From positions 5,940,262 through 6,004,261 of the forward strand of contig NC_051431.1 in NCBI RefSeq assembly GCF_001649575.2: a stretch of DNA of 64,000 nt, in the 5' to 3' direction. Both the position numbers and the translations under genes were made by a program. The notes beneath the pieces were generated by a model, which ran no database searches, had not been told where the DNA came from, and was given only the letters and a program-made list of their open reading frames with translations. This document shows, one piece after another, positions 13,601 to 28,600 of the stretch (its first letter is position 1; each line of letters starts with the position of its first letter). This stretch comes from Kryptolebias marmoratus (taxonomy: Eukaryota; Chordata; Actinopteri; Cyprinodontiformes; Rivulidae).

Positions 13601-16600
13601 ATGTTGAGACTACAGTAAATGCAAATTTTGTAGGCATGGAAACAATTGTTCCTCGGTAATGACCACACCACAGTAATGCTTTCTGTGTCAATCATCGCTT
13701 TGATTGTCTTGACTCCACAAAAGAAAAATGCCTACAGAAACTTTAACTGCATTCAATATGTACAGACCCTCAACAGCTCAAAATGTGCAGAAAGTGTCTT
13801 CTCAATTTTTTCCTATTTCAAACCAGAAATTCTCCTCACCATTGACACAAACTTCATTTAATCCTACTGTTTTATGGTCTAAAGCTGCCTGCCCCCATCT
13901 ACAACTACCCACTGGAATCACCTGAAACAAACAGGTGTCTTTAAAAAAGCAGGTAAAATGCTGTTTTTTTTATGTGGTGGAGTGGAGAGTTTTGACACTC
14001 CGCTGAAGAAGCTTGGTCTGCCTCAAAAACACAATTCATTTTTGTTGTTTACATGCCCTGCCACTGAGCTGCAAGACACTCGGAGCAGTGCATAAACAGG
14101 ATTAGCTTGGCATATCTCACCCTTTCTTGTGACAGTCAGTACGAAAGAGCTGCCACTTGAATACCAAATCTAAGCTTGGCCAATATTTCTTTGCTCCTTT
14201 TTGATCTTACGCGTCAGAAAGACAACCAGGTTTCTAAAGTGAGCAGATTATTCTAGTCCAACGTTTAGATCCACATAAAGTGATGACAGCCAGCAGATAA
14301 GCAACAGACTAGTTTTTTTTTCCTGCCAGCCAATTGTATCTTTCCATCTTTATTATCCAGTCTTTTTCATTCTCTTCCTAAGCTCTTTTGTATGATAAAT
14401 TGTACTCTATGACATACCCTCAAAGTTCCTGTCTTAACAGAAAGAGCAACAGCCAAGCATCACTGCACTTTGAGGTTATTGATTTTTGCAATAATTACCC
14501 ACAAGCTCCAGCAGGAGCTGGTATGTGAGCCTTCTGTGGCACTTATTCAAATTTAAATTAATACCTTCATAGTGTCTCCACCCGCAGCAATCAGTGTTTC
14601 AACGGCAGTAATTCATGCTTCTATGAGTTTTAATCTCAATAATCTCACCTTTTCCCCCCTCTCTCTCCATTATAATTCATAGCATTATCTGGGAAAATTG
14701 AGCTCTTTCACAAAACACATTACATAAATGTTGTTTGTGTGAAAAACGTTGTCTGTAAAACTAGTTTAACCTTGAAAAACAAGATGCAGTCATAAACTGC
14801 CTAGATGAGAAAATCACTGTTAGTCACAGAGTGTCAGACAGCATAGTGCTTTGTCAATAAAGCTGCTGTTAGCTTTACAGGCCTCTGCAGGACCAAATAC
14901 AAAAGGTAAAACAACTACATAAAATATAGAGCACAAATGTATGTCGGTGAGCACTCACCAGTAGAGATATGGTTTGTCCTTGTCGACACTGATATTATTT
15001 AACGGATCCATTCTGAACCAGGTGTTGAATGTAAACCCATTCTGATAAGGCCACTTAGCAATAGGAGGTAAAGCAATTGCCTAGGACAAACAGGATAAAA
15101 GAAAATATAATGAATCATCTAAAAACACAGGACAGAGAGCTGTTTAAAAACCCCACACAATAAACCTGAGTATTTAGAGGTTAAATTTTACAACTGGACC
15201 ACATAAATCTGCCTAAGTCAAGGTACACAAACGAAGTGTTTAGACTTATAGGACAATAAAATGTGGAACAGGATCTAAATCTAAAAGGTCTTTGTGCCAT
15301 CAGGTTATGACTGCACACACCCCAATGTAAATTCATGCATTTTTTACTCTGTTTATCCATGACCTATTCAGATATATTCTAGTCATCTGATTTATGAAAA
15401 CTACTAATCAGATGTTGATAAATACATGGTGTTTTTCACTGATTTATTACATTATATTTTGTTCACAAATTAAACATTAATTATGAAAAGCATTCAGTCT
15501 TTTAAGAATAAACTTGTCTTTGACTTCAGTTTGAGTATTTGAGTAAATTTGCCACAATCTCAAACATTACACAAAACTCCAAGAAAAAGACAAAAAAAAG
15601 ACATTTATTGACAGTTCACTTGATTTACTCTATGTGTTAATCTATTTGTTTATTTTTAAATTATAGAGCATATTTGATATATCTGAACAAGTGATCAGTT
15701 TCAAACAAATATGTTGTGGCTAGAAGAAACCAGGTGAAATGGTCTCTGATAAATCACAGGTTCATGATTATTGACAGCTCTACATGTTTGTGACACTGAG
15801 CCGATTTATGCTGCTCCTGGTATACTGCTCTGGTCATGTGTTTGTAGATCAGCTCAATTTGGGCCTCTCACACACAGAATTGGAAACTCCTTCCAGCTGC
15901 TATGACTAAAAAACAACTACAAAGCTGGCACACATGAACAGAGATAATAAAACAAAGGGAAGTTTTTGAAACAGAACACACATTTATAAAATAGATGCAT
16001 ATGAGTACTTACTGCTGCGCTGCGACCAGGAAAGTTGAAGAAGACATCTGGACCATGTTTCTGGGGCATCTGATTCAGCACAGACAACATTTTTACTGCA
16101 TGCTTTGGCTACACAGGAGAAGTATTTTAAAAAGAAAAGGAGGAAAAAGAAGAAGAACAAGAGAGTCAATCTCATGACTGATTATTCTGCAACTACTACC
16201 ATTTCAGATACTTTGTACACTTAATCTGCAGTTAGTCAATTAGTGAGCAAGCCCCAAACAGATCTATGTCAATAGATTTTTGGAAGCAACTCAATTGCTA
16301 GTGTCAAACAATCAGACTTATTTCCACAACCCACAATCCTAGAAGGACTTACCCAGACGCCTCCTTCTCCTCGTAGCATGCTGAAGAGCAGCTTCAGTTC
16401 CTTCACTGTGATGCTGTAGCTAGCTAGTACACCCAACATCTCCACTAGCAAGTCTTACAGAACAAGACATCACACACAGGCAGAAACACACCAGCAAATG
16501 CACACAAAAACAAGAAAAAAAGAGGAAAGCAGAGACTATCATAAAATGCAGCTGTATTTTACAGATATCATAACTCATCCATATTGCACAGGAGATCCTC

Positions 16601-19600
16601 GTGGGGAAAAGTGCTCATTCTGCTCATCCTCTGAGATATGATTTCACTTTAGTTTGCAGCCCATTGTCTGTGAAATTCCATTATATCAAACATTTCTGCT
16701 GGAGGGTGACTAAATCAACGTGATATCTATATGGTAAACAGCTTTTACTTAAAAGGCACAGCGACTGCAGAGAAATGCATTTTTGATTCAAATTTCAAAC
16801 ATAATTGAAGTAACATAAAATAATGTAGTTGAAGAAAAAAGAAAATCAGTTAAATTTTTCTGACTTTAGAAGACAAATGCACAATGATCAGTAGATATAC
16901 AAGTATACTACACAGGACAAATCCTGAATGTTAAATATGATGTATTTATATTCCAATTCATGTCCTGAGATGTCTATCCCAATTAACACAGTTAAAATAT
17001 ATATATATATTTTTAAATAAAGGCCTGTTCACATCATTGTCATACCTGCAATCATGTCATCCACTAAGCTCATTCGGAGCAGCACCTGTTGAATGAGTCC
17101 CACTTCAGTGCTTGTTTGTAGATTTCTAACACTTTTTCGAAGGATGGCCGTGAACATGCTCCAGATTTCAGCCTGGCAGGTGACATCACAGTGCTCCAGT
17201 AGCTCCAACATGCAGCCAATGCTTTCTGCATCTTGAATGATGAAGTTTGTCTCCAGGTCAAATTCACCACCTACCAACTGCAAAATGAAGTGAGACAGGT
17301 AGGAAATGTCAAAATTTGTGTCATTTGTTTCCAAGCCCCATAGTGGTTAATTTATATTCTGCATTATGCTTCTGTAATGCTTCTGGATGAGGGTTTTTTT
17401 CTGTTTGAGCTTGATTTCAGTAATGAAATTAACAAATAATATTCTGAAAAAAAATGCTCATTGCTCTAAAGGTGTTGTAAGACAATTGGTGATCTGTTAT
17501 TTAAAATGATTAGATAGGAATTTAAGCTTCTATGGCATTAAAAGTTTTGGTAGTTAATTAAAAAAATATGGAATCAAGTCATTATAGCTTCTTTGCTTCC
17601 ATTTAAAATACAAATGATAAAGCAGAAAACAACAATCAATACTGCACTTCTTCAAGACCAAAAAGCATGAAATTAGCTCTCTAAAGAAGTGCTCGGTGTA
17701 CATGAAAGCATAGTGAAAACAACTTGCTGGTGAGCATCAAAGCAAGGCGGCAGCAAATGTGCCTGGAACCCCACAGCACATTATTGTGACTGACAGGTAA
17801 TAGCAAGGTGAAAGCAAAAGCAGTGCGAAGTACTCTGAGACTAGTCCAGTGCAGTACAACTCATGCTTTGCCTCAACCTCATCATCAGGTCTTTAGGCTG
17901 GTGCACCAAATATGAAGATAAAAATAATTTTAATAAAACTTTTGTGTTTTTCAATGTGTGGTATACAAATCTACTGCTATAGCTCTTATATGCAATTCAT
18001 TTTGCAAAACAGTTTTCCCATGTTATAGTCTTTATGTGTAACAACTAGTACTACTAATAAAAATAATAAACTTGGTTTTATGTATTATTATGGCACAGCT
18101 GGGCCTCAGTGGTTAGAGCAGTCGTCCTCCAACCAGGGAGTCAGTAGTTTGATTCCTGGCAGTATGCAGACACATGTCGAAGTGTCCCTGGGAAAGACAC
18201 TGAATCCCTCAAAGCCTCTGATGTGCCCCATCAGTTTATGAGTGTGATCTAAAGCACTGATTAGACTCTACAGAATGATTTATTCAAATTAGCTTTGTAG
18301 AGATGTATTAAAGTGATGTACGAATGTGTGAGGGGATGGGCAAATAAGGGCACAGATAGTGTTGTAAAGTGCTTTGAGTAGCCTGGTTGACTAGAAAGAC
18401 ATTATATAAGACTGTACTTATAGGTGTATAAGTACAGTCCATTTACCAGTTATGGAGCAGACCACACACGATAAAGAGGGCCGCAAGACACACCCCAGGC
18501 CAGTCCACTGACCCAGACCAAACAATAAATTTTGCAGACCATTATCAGTTTGGAACTAAAACCTCTGACCATTCCCCAGAGGTCCGGGGCACATTACCTG
18601 CATGATGACTTTTATTCAGGTTGAATTGTTAATAATATATGATGATTCTGCATGTCTTAGTTATTCAAAATGGTTGTTGGAGCTTATAATAAAATGTGTC
18701 CATAAATTCAATTTTACAATAAAATACATTTATTCGTTATGGACAAAAAATGGATAATGGACTGCAAGAGCATTGTTTAAGTAAACAGCCCCATCGATGA
18801 CACTAACTGCATCTGATGCATTGATGAAAGACCATTTCAGCACATAAGTACAAAGGCAGCACTGCTTATAAGGGCACAAACTCTTAACCTTGATTTATAC
18901 TTGAATGTTCAACACAAAGCTTTTGCAGTAGCTACTGTATGTACTCTCAACTGAAACTGCACCATAGCCTGAAGCCCATCATATCAGAAATTAAACTACA
19001 GAAACACAGTACTACAACCTACTGAGTTATGGGACACTGAGAAAAAAATGTATGTTAACAATCTCAGACTTGCTCACAATGATATAACAGTGCTTTTTTT
19101 GTTTTGTAAGATTTTTCTGATTCTCATTTTCCTATTTCTGCCACTGTGTTCAGAATCAGCCAGCTAAGTGTTTTATTATAAACTATATCCTCTTTTGTTT
19201 TTCCAGTGCGATCATTTCTGTAAAAAAAATACAGCTAAGAAATCATTTCACCAATGCCAATAACAATAAAAGCTTACAGCTATTCATAAATTTATCGATC
19301 AAATTCTAAGGTAGGTTTAGAGGTCTGAACAAACTAGAAAAGTACATTCTGCTTCAGCTGATCGTAGCTCAGACAGATGAATCCAAAACAAGTTAATTTG
19401 AAATGTTTTGCAAATGCTACAACAAATAATTCACCACTGGCTTGTCAAACACACCTACACACACTTGTTTTAAGTCACTGTAATTAATTACAGAAAACAT
19501 AATTTAAAACCCTCAGCTGAATCCAGAGAACATCTGTCAAGTTCCCTTTTAAGGAGTTTAAAGTGACAGCACTATTCGTGTGCATTGTAGGGTTTTTACC

Positions 19601-22600
19601 CTTCTACAACATTGTATTGTAATGGCTCTTATTTTGTGGTTGTGTCTGAGACATTTTACAGCTTCACGGGCTGTAAAAAGTTCTTCTGTCAGTAGCATGT
19701 AAAAGGTTCTCTTGTTGCTACCCTTGTGACATTTACATCTCTCAACACATAAGAACTGTAAGAGAGACATAAGCTTTGGACTAAACCTAATCTTTCTTCA
19801 CTGCTATTGTTACTGGTGACATTATTCACATGCATATCACAATCCTTTGTAGTGGCATAATTGAAGATTCACATACCCAGAATATTTTTCACCCATTATG
19901 TTACAAGAGGTAAATACAGACATTAAATCCCTGATTACATGCTTAAGTTGTAGAGAGCTAAGCTTATCTGAGGCATAGAAACACTAAGGGGGGGGGGAGG
20001 TACAATGAACAGCTGAAATTCTATTAATTTCACTGCTACATACCCTGTAATAAATTTAAATGAGCAGAATCAGGGGCAATCTGTTTTTACACTGATAAAA
20101 ATTCTGAGTTTCTAGATAATTAAAGGAACTCATGAACTAAAATAATGTTGTGGCAAGCAGATTTTTAACATATGCAACTACATAAAATAGGCTCCATGAT
20201 GTATTCTACAATAAAGCAGGTCTACATATTCCTGAATAGTAAAATCAAAAATTGTATGAAAAGTGTACAGTAGGGCATTTTATTTAGACTAGTGGACACT
20301 GCTGCAGGTTTATAAGAATCAATTAAGTCTGTTCCCCCACTCCAGCCCAAGCAGCAACCCCTTTGTGCGTCATTGCCATGGAGGACACAGACTTAAAGCC
20401 ATCAAAAATCCCTCCAATTTCCACTGCTTCTGATTAAGCCACGGTTGAAGGCTTGCTGTCGTCATGGTGACCATCAGCAAAGATAGGACTTGAGATAGTT
20501 TCCAAAAGGAGCCTATGGTGGGCATTAAATTGGGTAAAAATAAATGGAAGTGATGTCTTATTTGCAGAGACTGTTGGCGTAGTGGGAACATAGCAATAAA
20601 GGAGTCTCTTGGAAACAGATGTTTAGAAGAAGAACATCCTCTTGTTGATATTAAATAAATTACAGAAAGAAAGGTTGTAGTTGGAAAACATAGATCTTGA
20701 TGTCCATACTGATGATTTCAAAAGTGCTCTAAATTGTAAAACAAATATATATAAAAAATTAAAAATCTGATAGTTATACAATAAGGCCAGTGATGGACTT
20801 GTAATCTGTCCAAGCTGTACCCAGCCTTTCATTCAATGACCGCTGGAGACAGGCGCCAGCTCCCCCTCGACCTGGAAAGGAAAAAGCAGAAACAGAAAAT
20901 AGATGGCTGGATGGATAGATACCATAAGCCAAAATATATTTTACATCTTCATGAAGTAGCTGGGATTCGATCCACTGATGCCTACAAATATTCTATTGAC
21001 ACCCTTGAACAAAAAAGCTTTGAGATATAACAATGATGTCCAGACAACAGAAACCACAAATGTTTATATGCTTCTAGTTGCTATTTGATAAAAGAATTAA
21101 ATGACAAAAACAAACAAAAATTCCATCGATCCAAGTATAACTAGGTAAATTATTCTTGCAAAATCACTATGAAAAGTTGAAGGACAAAATCATTTTCAGC
21201 CCCAGAATAGGTATGTAGTTTTCTCTTATTGTGACACTAAAGAAGTCAGATGATTATACAGGACTTGTAGTACGAAGAAGTAAAGAGGAAGAGATAATGA
21301 AATGACCATTCTGAAATAATGAAATAACGATTCTGCAGCCAAGTGCTTTGCAGCAGCAGAGCTCCACAGAAAAAGAAAACAACCTTATAAACTACTTGGA
21401 ATATAAAATGATTGTGGCATCTTCTTCACAGTCTGTTCATAAAGACAGTTTTAGCAAAAATGAGGCAAAGATAGACCAAAAATCAAAGGTCACAGAAAAT
21501 ATGAAAACTTCTCTTTTTAAAAATATATGATCAAAAATAATAAAATAAACAAGCAAAAATTAAACACTGGAGACCCACCACAATTTTATGTAAAAAATAA
21601 TCAAAAGAAAAAAGCAAAAATTTAAAATTCCACACTATGAAAAAAAGGAAATCTTATGCAAAAAGTTATATTAAAAGCAACAATTTATTTATTTCCTCTT
21701 TTTTTTTCACAGGGTGGACCTGAGGGAATTCTGTTTTTATTTTGAAACAAAGACAAGCCAGAGAAGAGGGCTGTGGAAAGAAATTTTAAAACCTTTCAGG
21801 ACACAAACAATGAAAAACTTGCACAAATAAGACATTTGTTTGACTTTTCACGGACAGTGCTTAAATAAGCCGACAATATATTTTGCCTATTGTATATTTA
21901 AATGCTATTAATAAAAGCACCTAACTTCACCATGATCTACAAACCTGTCAACAAAAGCAAAGGTCATGTCATGCTTGATCATTGCCTTTGCCATGCCAGC
22001 AATGTCAAACAAGACCATTGCATTGCAAGGTCACATCAATCACAGCCATATGCACCATAAAGTTACAGATCATATTTCATCTTGCCAACTAATAAAGAAA
22101 GAGGTGTTCATCACATATAGAAGTGTAGTATTGTTCATGATAGAGAAAAAATAAAGTAGACAGGTAAGTGGACATGGGATACCCAACCTCCCATTATGTC
22201 CACAGCCTTCTGTCTGACACCTGGAGCATCTCCTCTTGGAAACTAAAACTCTGCAGCTCCCAGACAGAAGCCAGCTGGTATGTCTGAATTTTTGGGTACA
22301 TCATATGCCACATGCAGTCAGAGTGTGGCTATTTGACATCCATATGTCTGACAATAGACAAATGCATCAACATTTCTTTTCTTGCAGCCTAAAAACAGAA
22401 TGCAGAAGAGGTGTACTGGAAAACAGCACATACCAATATAAACTTTAATGTCATGCAGTAATTACAGCCTCTGTGCGTACATTATGTGGTTGAAATTCTG
22501 ATGTAAACTGATTCAAAGAAAGAAGACAGGAGTGTTCACTGTTTGACTGCATTTCCATAGAGATTAGCATAACCTACCAGCAAGCACTGGGATATGTGGG

Positions 22601-25600
22601 CAAAATGTGACTTGAATTAATAACTTTGTGCATGTGATCAGACTGTGAGTGAGACATCAGGAGCAACGGTGTATTGTTTATGATAATGCTGTTAAACATT
22701 TAAAGATGACAGTGTTTATGTTGCACAGAAACATGTAATGCTTTCAGAATACAGATGAGTTTAACAAGCCCCCAGTAGGCTGGAAGTGAAAAGTGTTTTA
22801 TAATCAGTCATGTCAAACAGGGAGCTCATCAGCAAGCATACTGTTAACAAAGCTATGTTGTGTTTCTTCGTCTTTTTACTTTTCGTTTTTTTTTAATCAA
22901 TCCTTCATCCTATTGTTATACCTACTGCCTACATATAGAAACTCACAGAGTAGTGTAAATTATCACAGATGATATTGGAGGAATACAAACTGAACACGTC
23001 GCCAGTTTATCGCAGGGCAAACACAGAGATTTGTAACCATGCTCATTCATACCATCACCTCCTGCCAATTTAGAAACACCAATTAATCCAATGAGTCTTT
23101 AAACTGCAGAAGAAAGTCAAAGCAGCCAGCAAAACCCCACACAAACACGGATATCAAATGCAAACCTTCTGCAGAAAGGAAGACTCAAGAAGAATGAACT
23201 CAGAATTTTCTTGTCATGATGCAGATGTGTCAACCACTGTACCACCATGCGGCCCCTAATCTCACAAAAAAAATATTTATTGCTCATACTGCTCATATTG
23301 TCTGATTTACTGACATTTATAGGCCAATTTTTTTGCTTTGAAATATGTCTGTTTTCCATGAAATAAAATAGTTCAGAATACAAAGAAAAAACAACTTAAG
23401 ACAGTGTTGCTTTTGTAAAACAATGCTTCAACTAAGAAAGAAATATTACTCTTATTGTGACAGACTGTTACCTGTGGAAGAGAATTAATTTATTCAGATT
23501 TATATCAGTGTCAATTCAAAATTAGAGAAAAATAAATCTGCTGTTGTGGCAGTGTTTTCTTTTTTAAATTTGTTCTTGTTTTTAAATAAGAAAAACTAAC
23601 TACTTTCTAAATGGTTAAGCAAAAACTGAAGATGTTTTTTTTTTTTTTTTTTTAAATCAGGACGAGTACACTTTTGCAGCTGCAAACGAAGATTTTTCTT
23701 GGATAAAGTGACAAATTGTGAAATGATTTAACTAAGCATTAGTCATAAAGTCCTTCCTTTACCTGAGCTGATATCCAATCTGTGTGGCTTGAGTTGTTCG
23801 ATACAACTACTGATATCCATCAGAAAGGACAATCAGCCTTTGTATCTCAACTGTCCAGCAGTCCGGCCTAAGATTAGGAAGCTAAGAAAAGACAGGCGGG
23901 CTGCATTATTCGAGATTGAAGGCTTGTAGAGTGGAACATGAGCCAATTCGTTCTCTGAGTAGATTGTATTAACACCGCAGCTGACAGCACAACAAAAGTC
24001 TTAGAGTTCACTGCTTTTGGGGTTGGGGGTGGGGGGAGCCTTGGTGCACTTAAGAGAGGGGTGGAAGGTGGCTGAAAAAGGGGCTGTGGCAGAAAATAAG
24101 ACTTACAAGCTGTACTGTCAAACAGTCAAGAGAATGGAGTCAAGAAAACAGAATTTTTTTTTTGTAGTTTCAACTGCAGTCATTGATGCAATTTTTACTT
24201 GGTAGTTTTTAGTTCATCTTGTTATGAAATTTTAATCTTGGACAAAGGTATGCATGAACAAAAGCATGCAAAAGGTAGAAAAACATAATGAAAGAAAATA
24301 AGGTTTTTTTCTGTCAATTGATATTGCAAACTACTAACATTATCACCAACCTCCTAGGACCTGGAGTGTACATACATTTGGTGGACATCACATTTCGCTT
24401 AGCATTCCTTGAGTCACATCAGGTCCCAATCAGCCCAAAGAGAAAAGACAAATTAAAAAAGCATGCCATGCAAGACTTCGGGTCTTAAGAGGCTAAAGCT
24501 ACTTCTGAGCCATGAAATAAAACTCTCAGACCTAAAACTATGTAGTATATCTGAGTTTATCAAGAAAAGGCAGATAAAAACAAAGTGTCAGAGTCCTAGA
24601 TGCAGCTGACAGAGAGCAGTCCATCCCCTCATCTGATCTTCCACTCACCAGAGCACAACACAATGACTGTGCCTCAGCAGAGATCAAATGGGCTTCATGC
24701 ATTTCATTTTAATCTCAGAAGTTTACAGCTGCATTAAAATACCTTCCTCTTCTCTCTAACACAATACAAAGAATATCTGTCACTTTATTTATACAAAAGA
24801 GCATCACAATCATCATCACCAATTTCTTCAGTGTCAAAACCCATAAACCTGAAAAAACATTGACTGAAGTAGAAGTCTATCATCTATTTTAGCCATCAAC
24901 CATGATGATGTGGTCATACCTAGAGGTAATTTATAAACTGATATAAAAGTTATTTAATAAATGATCCACATCTTTATAACAACGGTTAAGTTTATCCAGA
25001 TTCTACAAAGGGGTTTACAATGTGTTTGTCCATTGTACAAACTCTCAGACAGCTCAGTTTTCACAAATGTTTCTGTAGGTTGTTTTTTTCTCTACACTCA
25101 CATTATCATGAAATAAAACAAGCGTATCAAGGACAATCTAGAGTTCAGAGTTCGGTCCTAAAAAATCGAAAAAATGACCCCTTTACATCATTTTTTTTAA
25201 TTCCCTTCCACAATTTGCTTCTGATATAAAATCCCTTCACAAAATTTATTAATTTTGTGATCAAACAAAGAGATCACAAAGGCAGAGAAACAACCTGGAT
25301 GTTTAAAGCTCATTCCACTGTCAGCTCAGTTCAGAGACAGGTATCTTCAAAAACTGTGAGAACACAGATCCTGTGTTTTCATTTTCTTTTAAATCCCAAA
25401 AAGCAGCAATGTCACTGTTTTTCTGGCTGATGTAATTTATGCTAAAATAGTTAAGTTTTGTTATGCAGCATGATTTCTATGCTCATGTTCACAGAAATGG
25501 AATAAATGGAAATATGTTGTGTGGTAAAGCCACCTACTATATCAGACTCGACTGCCTTTTTTAATTCAAGCCAGTTGCTTTGTTTCTGAGCATGTTTTCT

Positions 25601-28600
25601 CTATTAGGTAAGCTGCCAAGGGTATGCATGAAGGCAAAAGGGGAAAAATACCACTGCTAACAGTATTTGAGGTTGATGAGGTCATGAGAACAAAAAGGTT
25701 TATGGATAGGAGATTCTCCTTCCAAATATAATTTAAATCCCCAAAGCCAGAGGAGCTTTGAAAGCTTTGGAGGTGAAACTTAAGAATTATACAATACAGA
25801 TGTCTTGTTTTTAAAACCTGAATTTAAATTATACTTGTCAAAATAAAATTAATCAAGTTTTTGGCATTGCTGAAATACTAAACAGATTAATAAAATTCTG
25901 ACTAAGGACAAACTAGGAGGCCCATTCAGATGTCCTGCACCTTAAGGCTAAGTGACAAACTACTGTTGTGATAAAGAGGCAGTTGCACAGAGATTCCCTG
26001 CACTCCGATCTTTTGGACAAGCTGAACGTCTCGATTTCAGCACTGACAACAGCTCCCTTCATGTGAAAGTCAGGGGGGATCAGCACCAGACTTCTGACAT
26101 GCTAAACTGACAGGTTTAGCTTTGTACCGTCTAGTTCTCACTCTCTATAGTTTCATGAATGTGCAAATGCTTTTATCAAGTGTCTTCGCCACTTACTCAC
26201 AGCTTGTCAGTTTCAAGCCAACCATTTAGCAACCAGCAACTTAAAATGTGGATCAAAGCCAAATAATGCTGGTCTGTTTGCTTCTGAAGGGCACATATTA
26301 AAAGACTCAGACCATTTTGTCTTTATTCCACTAATTAATCACACGTTTTACCTCACCACACTCATTTTGGATTCACACTAACTATCCCACTGAGTCTAAA
26401 GAGAAGAAAAACCACCCAAAGCCTCACTACTTTTCCAATCTCTTACTCACAGCTCACTGTGTGACAATACAGACCTTTTTACAATTCTGATGGGTTGTAT
26501 CATGTGGTCGTTCCTCTGATCCCTGCAGTGCTTGGAATTGTCAAACAGGAGAGGAGCTTGCCTCTCCACTCCACATGGGAAAAGGAAGAAAATTAAAAAG
26601 CAATCTTGCAGTAAATATACTTGGCAATTTGAAAAATAACCTGTGCAATATGAACTAAGCTACTATGACACTCAGTTGAGTAAATATGAATCTCACAAAA
26701 CAGAGTTCAACCAGTCTATATAACAGAAAATATGCGCAAGAAAAGGAAATCCGTTTGACTTAGCCTCTTATTTGCAAAAATTATACAAGCTTACTTTGGC
26801 CTTAAGTTTGAATACATCCTAAGAAGAGCAAAACTTGACATGTTACCATGTGTCATTTATTTAACAAAACCTACTCCTCAATGCAGAAGCACTGAGTGGA
26901 AAGCTCAGCGCACCTTTATAACTTATATTGGAACCATAAAAGTAAGAAGCAGACAGGTGCTGCTGATCAAATGCACTTGATCACCAGCAAGTGTGACAAC
27001 CTCTAGAAATCCAGACATTCTGGCAGTTTGCTAGTCTGGAGCATTCAGATATGTGTTAACAAAATGCAGAGGAACAAAGACATCAGTACTGGTCTTGGGA
27101 AGTACCTGTTACTGCAAATCAGTCAGGGAAGGGAAGAAAAAAAACTGTTTTCGAACAATTTGGAGTCGATCAGGTGAAAACATATTTACGACTGTTTGCA
27201 AGCTTCCCTAGAGTGAGTGTCACAGCACGTCTATCCTGACATGGGACTAATAAATACTAAGACGTATTGCAAAAATTCCAGAAATTAAATGTGTAGAAGC
27301 TTTTAAATGTCTCATTAACACAATACATGTAAAAGGTATAACACTTTGACAAGGGGGAGAATAAACTATTATTGCTTCTTCAGAAGAGGTGTAAAAAAAA
27401 AAAAAAAAAAGTTCTTTAGATTGACAAGCCCAAAGTGGGGCGGTTTGGTCATAATTCATCCATCACTCATCTACTGCTTACTCGTGGATGAGCCTCAGAG
27501 GCAAAAAGTCCAGGAGGGAGACCCAACATTCCCCTCCAACATTCCCCTCCCCAACAACAATCTTCAGATTCCTGGAGATCCCAAGGCCTTTCCAGGCCAG
27601 AGAGGATATACAATACCTGTAGAAAGTTCTACGTGTACTTCAGTTTCTCCTCCCAGTGGCACATGTCTGAAAAACCTCCAGAGGGAGGTGCCCAGGAGGT
27701 ATCCTTATCACGTGCACAAACCACCTGAGCTGACTCCTTTTAAAACGAAGGAGCAGCAGCTCCATTCCAAGCTCCCCCTGGATGATTGAGCTCCTTACCT
27801 TACCTCACCTCTCAGGCTGAGCCCTGCCACCCTAAGAAGGAAGCCAATTTCTGCTGCTTGTATCTGGAATTTTATTATTTTGGTTGTGAGCCATATTCCA
27901 TGCCCATAGATGAGGGTTGAATCATAGAAAAAACGGTAAATTGATAGATTTGTCTTTCAGCTCAGCTCCTTCCCCACAACGAGGCTTCAATCCATTGATC
28001 CATCTTCTGCCACCATTACTCATGAACAAGACTCCCATATACTTGAACACCTCCACTTGAGATTTACCCATAATTCACAGCACCAAATGTGCTAACACAA
28101 ACAACTCATAACAACGTTTAAGCATTGTGTTGAATAAATGTTGACAACCCAAAGAAGTTATTGACGTTATTGAATCAGCCATAAACTCTGCTATAGACTG
28201 TCATGCAATAAGACAATTAGCTCAAGACCTACAAATCTACAGCAATGGGTGACAGAAGAGAAAAATCAAGATATGGGAATGGCTCTGTCAAAATTTTAGA
28301 CCATCAACTATTACCTTCAATCCTCAATGAACTAAAACACTGCTGTAAAGTAGACTAAACCAAAATCCCACCCCAATAATGACCGATTTACTCACTTAGA
28401 TGGTATTTCCTTTAGGTCATACGTAGCTGTTAAAGTTGGTACAACAAGGATTTGAATTGGAGAGTAGATTTTAAAAGAACAGAAGCTAAGGCACATATTA
28501 GCTTGACTAAACAGAAATGTTTGTTTAAATAAATTGGGTTTGATAAACCTGAACTCAATACATTTATCTTGTGCAAACATAATTCTATTGAGCAAATCTA

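Noticed and set aside
27346..27789. 147-codon open frame on the plus strand
   Set aside because: It runs antisense to a LINE remnant and starts in a poly(A) tract; no protein family fits.
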